Part shown: positions 28,885 to 36,843 of the stretch, piece after piece
Layout: each line of letters begins with the position of its first letter
Numbering within the stretch: position 1 is the stretch's first letter
Source: Bacteroidales bacterium
GTDB lineage: Bacteria > Bacteroidota > Bacteroidia > Bacteroidales > UBA4181
NCBI GenBank assembly: GCA_031275285.1
Contig: JAISOY010000108.1
Span: forward strand, 1-64,000
DNA length: 64,000 nt
Reading direction: 5' to 3'
The notes under the pieces: model-generated
Database searches by the model: none
What the model was told of the DNA's origin: nothing
What the model saw: the letters and a program-made list of their open reading frames with translations, nothing else
Position numbers and translations under genes: made by a program

Positions 28885-29931
28885 GTATGATATTGTTCTA
28901 TATTCTTCATGACAACTGGTGCAGGTTAAGCGATGTATATCATTTTGGCTATTTTGACTCAGATATGTTGTATTTGCCTTTTTTACATCTATTTTACAAT
29001 TATCCGAGATATTGGTATGACATTTATCACATGATTTTTTAGTATTGTTAGAGTGTGGTTCATGGCATGCCATACAACTGATTCCTTCATGAACACCTAT
29101 TGGCGTCCGGTCATCTTCAGATCCCGTACGGTGTATATAGTCAGGAGAATGACACTGCATGCACAGCAATGCATTGGGATCTCCGGATACTTTAACTTTG
29201 CGGTTCCCATCTACCATATCCACTTTGGTCAAGTGGTCGCTACGCAGATGCATTTTGTCTGCCCGTATATAAAGGGCTGTTTTAGGATTGCTCACCATCG
29301 TTATTCGTGAAGAATCGACCATAGAGACATACCTTTTTGATACGGGATTTTCAGTATGGATCTGATGGCATGCCAGGCATGGAATTGCCGGACGTTCTTC
29401 TTGTTTTTTATCCCGAATACCCCATTCAGAAGAATTTCCCTCGAGGGTCATTAAATCGTGAATATTGCCTTCATAAAACATCCCATGGCAACGAAGACAA
29501 TCCCAATATGGTTTTTCCATAACATTATGGGTACTATCCAAAAATATTTCCCGGTAATTGACCGCATGTCCACCGGATAACCATCCTGCATATTCCGATT
29601 GATGGCAGGAAGCACAACGATCAGAGATTTCCAGTATCTGGTTTTCCGTTAATAAAATATCTTCATTGTGTTTATTGCTTTTCACATGACTGATCAGCAT
29701 TCCTATTTTTTCACTTAAAGAATGGTATCCGTTGGAAAGCGCTGTCCCATGACACTCAACGCATGATACATCTGCATGTGCAGATGTCATCCAGTCGGCA
29801 TGAGATGGAGCTACTTCGTGGCACTGTGCACAGGTATGTTTCGGGTCAAGTACGTTCCATGTGGTATATGAGGCAATAACCACCAGCATCAATATTCCGC
29901 CAACAATCAATATTATATGCCTGCGTTTCAT
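28876..29931 (-). CDS. Nine-heme membrane-anchored cytochrome c
   Basis: 351 residues. The N-terminal hydrophobic helix (~6-26) acts as an uncleaved anchor or signal. Nine CxxCH motifs bind heme: CAQCH, CVECH, CASCH, CLRCH, CLACH, CMQCH, CMACH, CDKCH and CTSCH. Many His residues outside the motifs could be axial ligands. The first part resembles NapC/NirT-type quinol-oxidising domains. It follows the GMC dehydrogenase gene by one base, so it is a plausible electron acceptor for that enzyme, passing electrons to or from the quinone pool. The C-terminal codons run into the protease remnant, so the original C-terminus may have been altered. Confidence 0.88.
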   Translation of the reverse strand: MKRRHIILIVGGILMLVVIASYTTWNVLDPKHTCAQCHEVAPSHADWMTSAHADVSCVECHGTALSNGYHSLSEKIGMLISHVKSNKHNEDILLTENQILEISDRCASCHQSEYAGWLSGGHAVNYREIFLDSTHNVMEKPYWDCLRCHGMFYEGNIHDLMTLEGNSSEWGIRDKKQEERPAIPCLACHQIHTENPVSKRYVSMVDSSRITMVSNPKTALYIRADKMHLRSDHLTKVDMVDGNRKVKVSGDPNALLCMQCHSPDYIHRTGSEDDRTPIGVHEGISCMACHEPHSNNTKKSCDKCHTNISDNCKIDVKKANTTYLSQNSQNDIHRLTCTSCHEEYRTISYRK

Positions 29932-29932
29932 C

Positions 29933-31594
29933 TTAAGATGATTTTATGCTGTTGAAGTTTTTTACTATGTATTCCCCGGTACGGTATGCAATTGCCATGA
30001 TGGTCAACACAGGGTTAAAGCCACCATTAGTCACTAAAACACTGCCATCTGCAACAAACAAATTTTCAATCTCATGTATTTGTCCGAAGGGGTTTACTAC
30101 AGATGTTTTTGGATCATTCCCCATCCTACACGTCCCTGCCTGATGTTGTCCTCCACTGGGGCTATAGGATACTTTACCGGGGATACCCCTGGGCCATACC
30201 TGTACAGCACCAGCTTCCTTTAGTATTTCTACGGCTTTGGAAGATAGAAAAATGCAATTGTCCCGGTCCAAAGGATGGCGTCCTCCGGACATTGCGGCTA
30301 CAGGAATTCCCCAATAATCCTTAACGGTAGGGTCGACGGTTATACGTGAGTCAAAATTGGGAATCTCCTGTACCGGGCCATGTAAACGGGCTGAACGATA
30401 GTAATATTTTCGTTGATAGTCTTTATGTTCTTTTCCCCAACGTGCACTTCCGGAAGGTCTGTTACCTGTAAAAGCATAAGGTAACTGGAAGAATTCCGTA
30501 CACAACATTCCTCCTCCCACTAATCCGGGGTTATGATGGTTAAAATCACATATGGCCATAGTGGCTCCTGGGCCGGTAAGGTCCAGTATGTCGAAGTCAA
30601 ACAACCCTGTTGCACCCGTATATACATGTCCTTGTAGATTTCTTCCTACCCAGTCATTATTATTCCCGGCTCCGTTAGGATGAAGTTTTGATTTGGAGTT
30701 CAGCAATAGCCTTGCTGTTTCAGTGGCAGCACCGGCGACAACGACCATGTCAGCGGTTTGTGTTTTGCCATTACCTTTTGAATCAAAATATTCCACACCC
30801 CTGGCACGACCTTTTTCATCAATGATAATATTTGCTACCATGCAACCGGTTTTTACTTCACAATTCCCTGTTTTCATCGCAACAGGAATGACCGTATTCT
30901 GTGTGCCGTTTTTCGCATCAACAGGACAGGCAAATCCGACACAGGTACGGTTACGGATACATCGGGGACGGCCATTATATGGAATGGAATTTCTCAGCAT
31001 GGGGATGGGAAAGGGGTGTAATCCCATTTTTTTACATGTTTCGGATAAATGCCTGGCCTCCCTGTTATATTCGAATGCAGGCATCGGGTAAGGTCTATTA
31101 CGCGGACCGGCAAAAGGATTCGTTTCATCTCCGGAAACGCCTATCTCCCATTCTGCTTTTTCGTAGTAAGGTTCCAGATCATCATATGTAACAGGCCAAT
31201 CTTCCAAAGAAGAACCTTCAACATGTCCGTAGATGCTTTTTAGTTTAAAATCTTCCGGCATAAAACGCCAGGCCATTCCGCCATAGCTTACAGTTCCGGA
31301 TCCTACGCATGCTGCATTGTGGTTATACCCTCCATTTGCGGGAGTGATTGTTGTCCTTTTCCCATCCGGACTTATTAAAACTCTCGGATTTCTTTTCCAA
31401 TCAGGTCCAAATGCATTTCCTAACTCCTGAATACGTTGGGAGATCAGTTCATCATTGGCATTTTTATCATATACGGGCCACTCCCCGCGTTCAAAAAGTA
31501 TTACAGACAGGCCATTAACAGCCAGTTCCTTTGCTATAACGCCACCTCCGGCTCCTGCCCCAACAATGATAACATTGACATGCTTATTTGCCAT
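29933..31594 (-). CDS. GMC-family FAD dehydrogenase (gluconate 2-dehydrogenase large-subunit type)
   Basis: 553 residues. The N-terminal FAD motif is VIIVGAGAGGGVIAKELAVNG, then a GMC signature around CVGSGTVSYGGMAWRF. The C-terminus has GGQHQAGTCRMGND and NLFVADGSVLVTNGGFNPVLTIMA, the active-site and FAD region of GMC oxidoreductases. No signal peptide is seen, so export would depend on the Tat signal of the small subunit. It overlaps the small-subunit gene by 11 bases and is followed directly by the cytochrome. Together they look like a membrane-associated sugar or sugar-acid dehydrogenase; the substrate is unknown. Confidence 0.88.
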   Translation of the reverse strand: MANKHVNVIIVGAGAGGGVIAKELAVNGLSVILFERGEWPVYDKNANDELISQRIQELGNAFGPDWKRNPRVLISPDGKRTTITPANGGYNHNAACVGSGTVSYGGMAWRFMPEDFKLKSIYGHVEGSSLEDWPVTYDDLEPYYEKAEWEIGVSGDETNPFAGPRNRPYPMPAFEYNREARHLSETCKKMGLHPFPIPMLRNSIPYNGRPRCIRNRTCVGFACPVDAKNGTQNTVIPVAMKTGNCEVKTGCMVANIIIDEKGRARGVEYFDSKGNGKTQTADMVVVAGAATETARLLLNSKSKLHPNGAGNNNDWVGRNLQGHVYTGATGLFDFDILDLTGPGATMAICDFNHHNPGLVGGGMLCTEFFQLPYAFTGNRPSGSARWGKEHKDYQRKYYYRSARLHGPVQEIPNFDSRITVDPTVKDYWGIPVAAMSGGRHPLDRDNCIFLSSKAVEILKEAGAVQVWPRGIPGKVSYSPSGGQHQAGTCRMGNDPKTSVVNPFGQIHEIENLFVADGSVLVTNGGFNPVLTIMAIAYRTGEYIVKNFNSIKSS

Positions 31595-32135
31595 CTTTGT
31601 ATCTGTTTTGTCCGATTAATAAAGGATAATCCAGTTTCATCATCCGGTAACTGACATAATCTTTATTCCCGCCATGTCGTGGAGACCCGTAAAAACCTTG
31701 CATAGTACGACGTAATACCAGGTTGAAAAAAGAAGCCTGATTAGCTTTCTGCCAGTATTCTCCGGGCAATTTATTCCTTTCCATATCTTTCATGATTGAA
31801 ACCTGTTCTACAGACGATAACTGTTCGAACAAACAATTGTGTTTTTCTTTACAAAAAGCCTGTAAGGCCACTATTCCATTCTTGAAGATTGCTTCATCAT
31901 CCGGAAATCTCAGGGTGGTTTGTTTATCTATAAAATTAATTACCCCTGCATCCGTCGCTCCCGGATCTTCGTCGGCAGGAATTATCTGTTCACACAATGC
32001 AATCAGACACGAAGCTTCTTCTTTAGTAAATATCCTGTAACCGGATTTCTGATTCCCGTTACATGATGAATACAATAATAAAGATCCGTATATGAATCCC
32101 AAATGCTTCAGAAAATTTCGTCTATTGTATTGCAT
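31584..32135 (-). CDS. Gluconate 2-dehydrogenase subunit 3-like protein with Tat-like signal
   Basis: 183 residues from the ATG at 32135; an earlier in-frame start would only add seven residues before the signal. The N-terminus YNRRNFLKHLGFIYGSLLLYSSC has the twin-arginine motif and a lipobox-like Cys. The remainder (FTKEEASCLIALCEQIIPADEDPGA) matches the small subunit of gluconate 2-dehydrogenase-type enzymes. Its likely job is to chaperone and export the GMC subunit by hitchhiking through Tat. First gene of the three-gene module. Confidence 0.82.
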   Translation of the reverse strand: MQYNRRNFLKHLGFIYGSLLLYSSCNGNQKSGYRIFTKEEASCLIALCEQIIPADEDPGATDAGVINFIDKQTTLRFPDDEAIFKNGIVALQAFCKEKHNCLFEQLSSVEQVSIMKDMERNKLPGEYWQKANQASFFNLVLRRTMQGFYGSPRHGGNKDYVSYRMMKLDYPLLIGQNRYKDGK

Positions 32136-32290
32136 GATTCTACAGGTAAGTGTCAAACAAAAGAACGGTTATGTAAAAATAAGATCTTTCCTGCTTTTAT
32201 ACATCCATCATTACGTTAAGAAACAGATCATAAAAAGTTATCATTCAAAGCGTACGATGTCAAATATCATAACAATAACCGGATGAATAT

Positions 32291-32728
32291 TTAGTATTGT
32301 TTGATATTCCTCAGTATAAGCTCTTTCCTCTTATAATCGATAATGGCTTTATGCCGTAACAGGAAATCGCTTCCGATCAACCCCGAAACACGTTTATCAG
32401 AAAAGCGCTTATATGTTTCATTTACATGACTGAGATCGATCAATACGACTTTCCAGTTTTTACGTTTCAGATCACCCAGTTTAAATTTTTCAATATTTCC
32501 GATACTGCTGATGAGTTCTCCGGCATTGATCCCTGTCGACTGTATTTCCTGTTTGATCCCTTTTTTTTCTGTGATTTCAGGAATGATCGAAGCGTCAAAT
32601 ACAGTTTGTGAGGCTCCGGTATCTATCAATAAGTCACATTTTTTCTTATTGATGGTTCCACTTACGAATAAATGGAAACTATTATCTTCACCTAATGTAA
32701 CAATTTCAATAGGGATGGTCGTTTTCAT
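32291..32728 (-). CDS. Retropepsin-like aspartic protease family protein
   Basis: 145 residues from the ATG at 32728. The frame is open further upstream, but those codons fall in the ComF gene. A single catalytic motif CDLLIDTGASQTVFD (Asp36) is followed by beta strands and a GLIGSDFLLRHKAIIDY segment, the second hydrophobic-Gly motif of clan AA proteases. Single-motif proteases of this kind act as dimers. No signal peptide or transmembrane helix is present, so it is probably cytoplasmic. The substrate is unknown. A decayed copy of its 3' end lies at 28760-28884. Confidence 0.82.
   Translation of the reverse strand: MKTTIPIEIVTLGEDNSFHLFVSGTINKKKCDLLIDTGASQTVFDASIIPEITEKKGIKQEIQSTGINAGELISSIGNIEKFKLGDLKRKNWKVVLIDLSHVNETYKRFSDKRVSGLIGSDFLLRHKAIIDYKRKELILRNIKQY
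32302..32426. repeat. Direct repeat partner of 28760-28884
   Basis: The 3' part of the intact aspartic protease gene, repeated in diverged form and the same orientation at 28760-28884. The two copies bracket the GMC/cytochrome module (28876-32135). The best-matching core is agaaaagcgcttatatgttt versus tgaaaagcgctcatatgttt. Confidence 0.65.
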
Positions 32729-32742
32729 TTTTTTAATTGGTT

Positions 32743-33444
32743 TTATATTGAAGCGAAAGCTAAAGCAGCTACACTGACTTTTGATTCCGGAGAGCACAGG
32801 ATCGTATGGATACAGGCTTCAAGCGTAGCGCCTGTTGTAATCACGTCATCAATTAGCAGTACGTGTTTCCCTGCCAGTGATTCGGGATCAGATAAGCCAA
32901 ATCCTGACGCCACGTTCTCCCATCTTTCATAACGCTTTTTACGGGTTTGCGTATTCGTTGCGGAATGACGGATCAGTGTCTTTGCATCCATCGGCTTGTT
33001 CATCGAAGCACCGACTCCCCTGGCAATCCATTCACTTTGGTTGTATCCCCGTTTGCTCATTTTTTTCGGATGTAGGGGGACCGGAACTACCACATCGATG
33101 TTATTGAAGCAGGATCGTTCAAGCTTTTCCCCCATTCTCTTTCCAAGGACTTCTCCTATTTGCTTTTGCCCCTGGTACTTCATTTGATGCATCAGTCTTT
33201 GTATCCGGTTCCCTTTTTTAAAAAAGTATTGGGCCGTGGCATTTTCCACTTCTGCCCTTCCCCAGAATATCTGTGCTACCTGATTGTCTTTTTCTTTATA
33301 AAAACCGGTTTCCGGAAGCTCATACAAGCAATGGCTACAGATGTGCATTTCTCCGTGCATCAATCCGTTAGAGCAACAAGCGCAGATATTCGGATAAAAT
33401 AGTCCGACAAATCCTCTGGTAAGTTCGGATACTACTGATGGCAT
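32743..33444 (-). CDS. ComF-family phosphoribosyltransferase-like protein
   Basis: 233 residues. The N-terminal zinc-ribbon-like cysteines (CACCSNG...CSHCLYELP) are followed by the ComF hallmark GYNQSEWIARG near residue 135 and the PRPP-binding loop VLLIDDVITTGATLEAC near residue 197. ComF proteins are linked to DNA uptake and recombination in naturally competent bacteria; the gene is also common in non-competent Bacteroidetes. It follows the polyprenyl synthase by 10 bases and precedes the protease by 14, so all three may share a transcript. Confidence 0.88.
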   Translation of the reverse strand: MPSVVSELTRGFVGLFYPNICACCSNGLMHGEMHICSHCLYELPETGFYKEKDNQVAQIFWGRAEVENATAQYFFKKGNRIQRLMHQMKYQGQKQIGEVLGKRMGEKLERSCFNNIDVVVPVPLHPKKMSKRGYNQSEWIARGVGASMNKPMDAKTLIRHSATNTQTRKKRYERWENVASGFGLSDPESLAGKHVLLIDDVITTGATLEACIHTILCSPESKVSVAALAFASI

Positions 33445-33454
33445 TCGTATTATA

Positions 33455-34438
33455 TTATTTGCTCCGTTTTAACAAAACGGCTGCTACTTTTTCCAATTCT
33501 TCCTTGCGGGATCCATCCGGTAATGTCAAATCTTTCAGGTGCTTCATGGTCTCCTGATAATAGATCTCCATTTTTTGTTGTGCCATTCCGTTCACATCCA
33601 ATTGGTCGTAGACCTGCTTTACCTGCCTGATCTTTTCCTCATCCTGTATATCTTTTCTGTTCAGTAGGGCTAATAAATGTTCCCGGGTTTTATTGTCGGC
33701 TTTTTCCAATGCCGATAATAGCAGGAATGTTTTCTTTCCGCTCAGGATATCTCCTCCTGTTGCTTTTCCGAATATCTTAGGGTCGGAATATACATCCAGC
33801 CAGTCGTCCTGTATCTGGAACGTCAATCCCAGTGATATGCCAAACTTGTATAATGCTTCCGAACTATGTTGGTCGCCGCCACCGCAAAGGGCTCCGATTT
33901 TTAGACTTGCTGCCAGAAGAACGGCGGTTTTTAACCGGATCATTTTCAGGTATTCATCAATGGAGACATCCGTGCGTTGTTCGAAATCCATGTCGTATTG
34001 CTGTCCTTCGCATACTTCCAGAGCTGTGTTGGAAAAAATATCCAATACCGAAGATAGTATTTCCGGCTTTGCCTGGCTAATATATTGATAAGCCAGTACC
34101 AGCATAGCATCGCCGGAGAGGATCGCCGTGCTTTCAGACCAGCGTTTATGAACGGTAGGGCGGTTTCTACGGACATCGGCATGATCCATTACATCATCAT
34201 GCAGTAATGTGAAATTATGGAAAACTTCAATAGCTACTGCAGGCATCAAAGCCTGTTCTATATTATCGGAAAACAGGTTACAGGCCATTAAAGTTAATGA
34301 GGGGCGGATGCGTTTACCTCCCGATTCAAGCGTATATGCAACAGGCTCGTAAAGATTGACAGGTTTTTTTTCGTGGATAGCCAGTTCTTTTAGTTGTTTT
34401 TCCACGAACGAGGAACATTGCTCAAGATTATATATCAT
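33455..34438 (-). CDS. Polyprenyl diphosphate synthase
   Basis: 327 residues. It has both aspartate-rich regions of trans-isoprenyl synthases: LLHDDVMDHADVRRNRPTVH (first Asp at residue 81) and FQIQDDWLDVYSD near residue 215. ESGGKRIRPSL (residues 38-48) is also diagnostic. It condenses isopentenyl diphosphate onto allylic diphosphates, probably to a C30-C45 chain for quinones. The chain-length-determining residues before the first motif are F75/T77, with no bulky pair that would point clearly to short products. Divergent from miaA, with a 145-base shared upstream region and a possible minus-strand -7 box (34481-34488). Confidence 0.9.
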   Translation of the reverse strand: MIYNLEQCSSFVEKQLKELAIHEKKPVNLYEPVAYTLESGGKRIRPSLTLMACNLFSDNIEQALMPAVAIEVFHNFTLLHDDVMDHADVRRNRPTVHKRWSESTAILSGDAMLVLAYQYISQAKPEILSSVLDIFSNTALEVCEGQQYDMDFEQRTDVSIDEYLKMIRLKTAVLLAASLKIGALCGGGDQHSSEALYKFGISLGLTFQIQDDWLDVYSDPKIFGKATGGDILSGKKTFLLLSALEKADNKTREHLLALLNRKDIQDEEKIRQVKQVYDQLDVNGMAQQKMEIYYQETMKHLKDLTLPDGSRKEELEKVAAVLLKRSK

Positions 34439-34583
34439 CAGGTTATATTTAATAAATCATTGCACACATAGGTTGATGCACAAAGATAGCATAAATGAAT
34501 CAACATGCCATTCCGGTAAATATTTTGCTACGTCTTTTTTCGTTATTTTTGGGGCGGTGTTAAAATACCATACTTATTTTTTG

Positions 34584-35477
34584 ATGAAACGTCTTGTCGT
34601 AATTATTGGCCCAACAGCTATCGGTAAAACACGGGTAGCTATCGAAGTGGCAAAGGCTTTATGTACTGAGATCATCTCTTGTGACTCCAGGCAGATGTAT
34701 CGTGAGATGCAGATAGGTACAGCGGTTCCTGATGCTGAAGAATTATTGGCGGTGCCCCATCACTTTATCGGTAATTTATCCATCCATGATTACTACAATG
34801 TAAGTATGTTTGAACAGGAGTCGTTGACGCTTCTTGAAAAATTGTTCGAAAAATATCCTGTTGTGGTGATGACTGGTGGTTCCGGACTTTATGTTGATGC
34901 CCTGACCAATGGTATCGATGATTTTCCTACTGTAGATAAAGAGATCAGGGAGGCAGTGACAGGCTGGTTTGAAGAAGAGGGTATCGAATACCTCCGGAGA
35001 CAACTGAAAATGCTTGATCCGGAACATTATGCGAAAGTAGACCTGCGTAATCATAAACGGATCATGAAGGCCATCGAAGTCAGCTTGCAGACAGGTAAGC
35101 CCTATTCTTCCTTTCTTACGGCAAAACAACGGAAACGCCCGTTTGAAATTTTAAAAATAGGGTTGAACCGTCCGCGGGAAGAGTTATTTGCCAATATTAA
35201 CCGCCGTACAGAGATAATGATGGATACGGGTTTATTGGACGAAATACATCGTTTATATCCGTTCCGTCATTTGAATGCACTGAATACGGTGGGGTATAAA
35301 GAATTATTTGCTTATCTGGATGAGACGCATGATCTGGATACGGCTATAGAATTGATAAAGCGTAATACACGGCGTTACGCCAAACGCCAGTTAACCTGGT
35401 TTGCCCGTGATCCTGAAATACAATGGATGCATCCTGATGAAACAGAAGGCATTATTGATTTATCGAAAAGAGGGTGA
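34584..35477 (+). CDS. miaA: tRNA dimethylallyltransferase
   Basis: 297 residues from the ATG at 34584. The frame is open upstream to 34356, but those codons overlap the opposite-strand polyprenyl synthase gene, and MKRLVVIIGPTAIGKT is the normal MiaA N-terminus. It has the P-loop GPTAIGKT, the family motif SCDSRQMYREMQIGTAVP, VMTGGSGLYVDAL, and a C-terminal RNTRRYAKRQLTWFARD region. It adds the dimethylallyl group to A37 of tRNAs reading UNN codons. A possible -7 box TATTTTTG is at 34544-34551. Confidence 0.95.
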   Translation: MKRLVVIIGPTAIGKTRVAIEVAKALCTEIISCDSRQMYREMQIGTAVPDAEELLAVPHHFIGNLSIHDYYNVSMFEQESLTLLEKLFEKYPVVVMTGGSGLYVDALTNGIDDFPTVDKEIREAVTGWFEEEGIEYLRRQLKMLDPEHYAKVDLRNHKRIMKAIEVSLQTGKPYSSFLTAKQRKRPFEILKIGLNRPREELFANINRRTEIMMDTGLLDEIHRLYPFRHLNALNTVGYKELFAYLDETHDLDTAIELIKRNTRRYAKRQLTWFARDPEIQWMHPDETEGIIDLSKRG

Positions 35478-35528
35478 TCGTTGTAACTTTTTAAATGGAC
35501 ACAAAATCGAATAAAATTAAATAAATTT

Positions 35529-35559
35529 TTTGTTGGTTTCGAAAAAGTGTTTACTTTTG
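35529..35559 (+). promoter_or_regulatory. Bacteroidetes-type promoter of tRNA-Val
   Basis: TTTG at 35529-35532, a 19-base spacer, and TACTTTTG at 35552-35559, an exact match to the TTTG-N19-TAnnTTTG form. It ends 18 bases before the tRNA. It is the clearest promoter in the window and supports the taxonomic placement. Confidence 0.75.
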
Positions 35560-35577
35560 CACCGCTGAAACAACAAA

Positions 35578-35652
35578 GGGAGCATAGCTCAGCTGGTTCA
35601 GAGCACCTGCCTTACAAGCAGGGGGTCACAGGTTCGAATCCTGTTGCTCCCA
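35578..35652 (+). tRNA. tRNA-Val (anticodon TAC)
   Basis: A 75-base cloverleaf. The acceptor arm GGGAGCA pairs with TGCTCCC and is followed by discriminator A. The D arm is GCTC...GAGC, the anticodon stem CCTGC/GCAGG has loop CTTACAA, and the T arm contains GGTTCGAATCC. CCA is not encoded. It is followed by a strong terminator. Confidence 0.96.
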
Positions 35653-35663
35653 CACTAAAAACC

Positions 35664-35692
35664 AAAGCCTTACATTTTATCTGTAAGGCTTT
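35664..35692 (+). terminator. Rho-independent terminator after tRNA-Val
   Basis: An 11-base stem (aaagccttaca / tgtaaggcttt) with a seven-base loop, followed by a T-rich run. It starts 12 bases after the tRNA. Confidence 0.85.
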
Positions 35693-35870
35693 TTTGTTTT
35701 TATGTGCCCGCAATTTGCCCACAGTTTTTTGATCACTTTATAATTTTGTGTGTGGAATAAAAATAGATCTTTGTTTTCCCATATGCAATAACAGTCTATC
35801 TTTTTTAAAATCATAGGTTTTGGGAAATTTATATCTTTGCAACTTTTACAGACCCAAATAAAAATACAAT

Positions 35871-36359
35871 ATGATAAGAAAATGTACTGATTCAGATATT
35901 AAAATGATATACGAGATTATAAACGATGCTTCAATAGCTTACAAAGATCATATTCCAGCAGACCGTTGGAAGGAACCATATATGCCGATGGATGAATTGA
36001 AACACGAAATTAACGAAGGAGTTGTATTTTTCTGTTTTGAAGAGGAGAATGAAATACTCGGAGTGATGGGTGTTCAGGATGTATTGGATGTCAAACTTAT
36101 ACGTCATGCCTATGTGCGGACAAATAGGCGGAAAGGAGGAATAGGTACCCGGTTACTCCATTATTTAACAGACAACCAGGAAAAAACCATATTGATTGGC
36201 ACATGGAAAGATGCAAAATGGGCTATAGACTTCTACCTCAAAAACGGATTCCGGGAGGTAACAGAGGAAGAAAAAAATATTTTATTGAAAAAATACTGGA
36301 ATATACCGGACAGACAAGTGGAAACATCTGTTGTCCTTACAAATAAGAAAACAGCTTGA
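35871..36359 (+). CDS. GNAT-family N-acetyltransferase
   Basis: 162 residues. The acetyl-CoA binding motif is RTNRRKGGIGTRLLHYL (~83-99), followed by ILIGTWKDAKWAIDFYLKNGFREV, a typical GNAT beta5-alpha4 region. A possible -7 box TATCTTTG lies at 35832-35839. The substrate is unknown; the family acetylates small molecules such as antibiotics or phosphinothricin-like compounds, or proteins. Stand-alone gene in the cytoplasm. Confidence 0.88.
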   Translation: MIRKCTDSDIKMIYEIINDASIAYKDHIPADRWKEPYMPMDELKHEINEGVVFFCFEEENEILGVMGVQDVLDVKLIRHAYVRTNRRKGGIGTRLLHYLTDNQEKTILIGTWKDAKWAIDFYLKNGFREVTEEEKNILLKKYWNIPDRQVETSVVLTNKKTA

Positions 36360-36843
36360 TGGAAGAACATGAAAATAAGAAATACTAAGCCCACATTATT
36401 CGAAAAAGCGGATTGTAATATATGGACCATAACCATGATGCAGAACGTTGAAAAGCTCTAGTAGTCTTCTATAATTTAAAACACAGCAGTTTCCATATCT
36501 GATTCGTAACTTAGGTAAATTTATCTGTTCATCAAACAAATATAGTGTCGAACACGGTGTAAAAGACAGCCCGCTCATGGAAATATGATGCTAGGAACAA
36601 GAAAATAAATAATTAAATAAAAGCCTGAAAAAAGATATCTGACAATATTAGAAAACATACAACTGTCAGATCAAGTCTTGTCTATTACAATTGATAGTTT
36701 TGATTGTGTTTGTATGTTTGCTTGAGCGGATGTGAGAATATGAAACGGGTGCCATCTTTATACACCAGATCGATCCATATGTTCCTCCCCATTTTACGAT
36801 AATCAGTTTATATATAGACAACCTAATACAAATATACAACAAA
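36360..36843. other. Intergenic stretch, 484 bases, partly gene remnant
   Basis: The right third is the kinase remnant at 36685-36829. The left part (36360-36680) holds a 60-codon minus-strand frame at 36396-36578 without a recognisable family or good start, so no gene is called there. Confidence 0.45.
36685..36829 (-). pseudogene. Decayed 3' end of the sensor histidine kinase gene
   Basis: 36691-36829 matches 38291-38430, the last ~45 codons of the intact kinase, at roughly 85% identity by eye. The frame reads KMGRNIWIDLVYKDGTRF.FSHPLKQTYKH against KWGGDIWIDPAYKDGTRF.FSHPLKQTHKH. It contains an in-frame stop near 36817 and has lost the native stop, reading on to 36685. It stands immediately downstream of the pseudouridine-synthase-like gene, so that gene is bracketed by two copies of the kinase 3' end. 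Confidence 0.75.

Noticed and set aside
34356-34583. Upstream extension of miaA
   Set aside because: It overlaps the opposite-strand polyprenyl synthase gene and does not match the MiaA N-terminus.
35578-35652. tRNA-Val as an attachment site of an integrated element
   Set aside because: I found no second copy of the tRNA 3' end in the window, and the integrase fragment is 5 kb away; nothing supports it beyond general knowledge.
36396-36578. 60-codon minus-strand frame in the spacer before the kinase remnant
   Set aside because: No recognisable family, no plausible start site and the neighbouring sequence is decayed.
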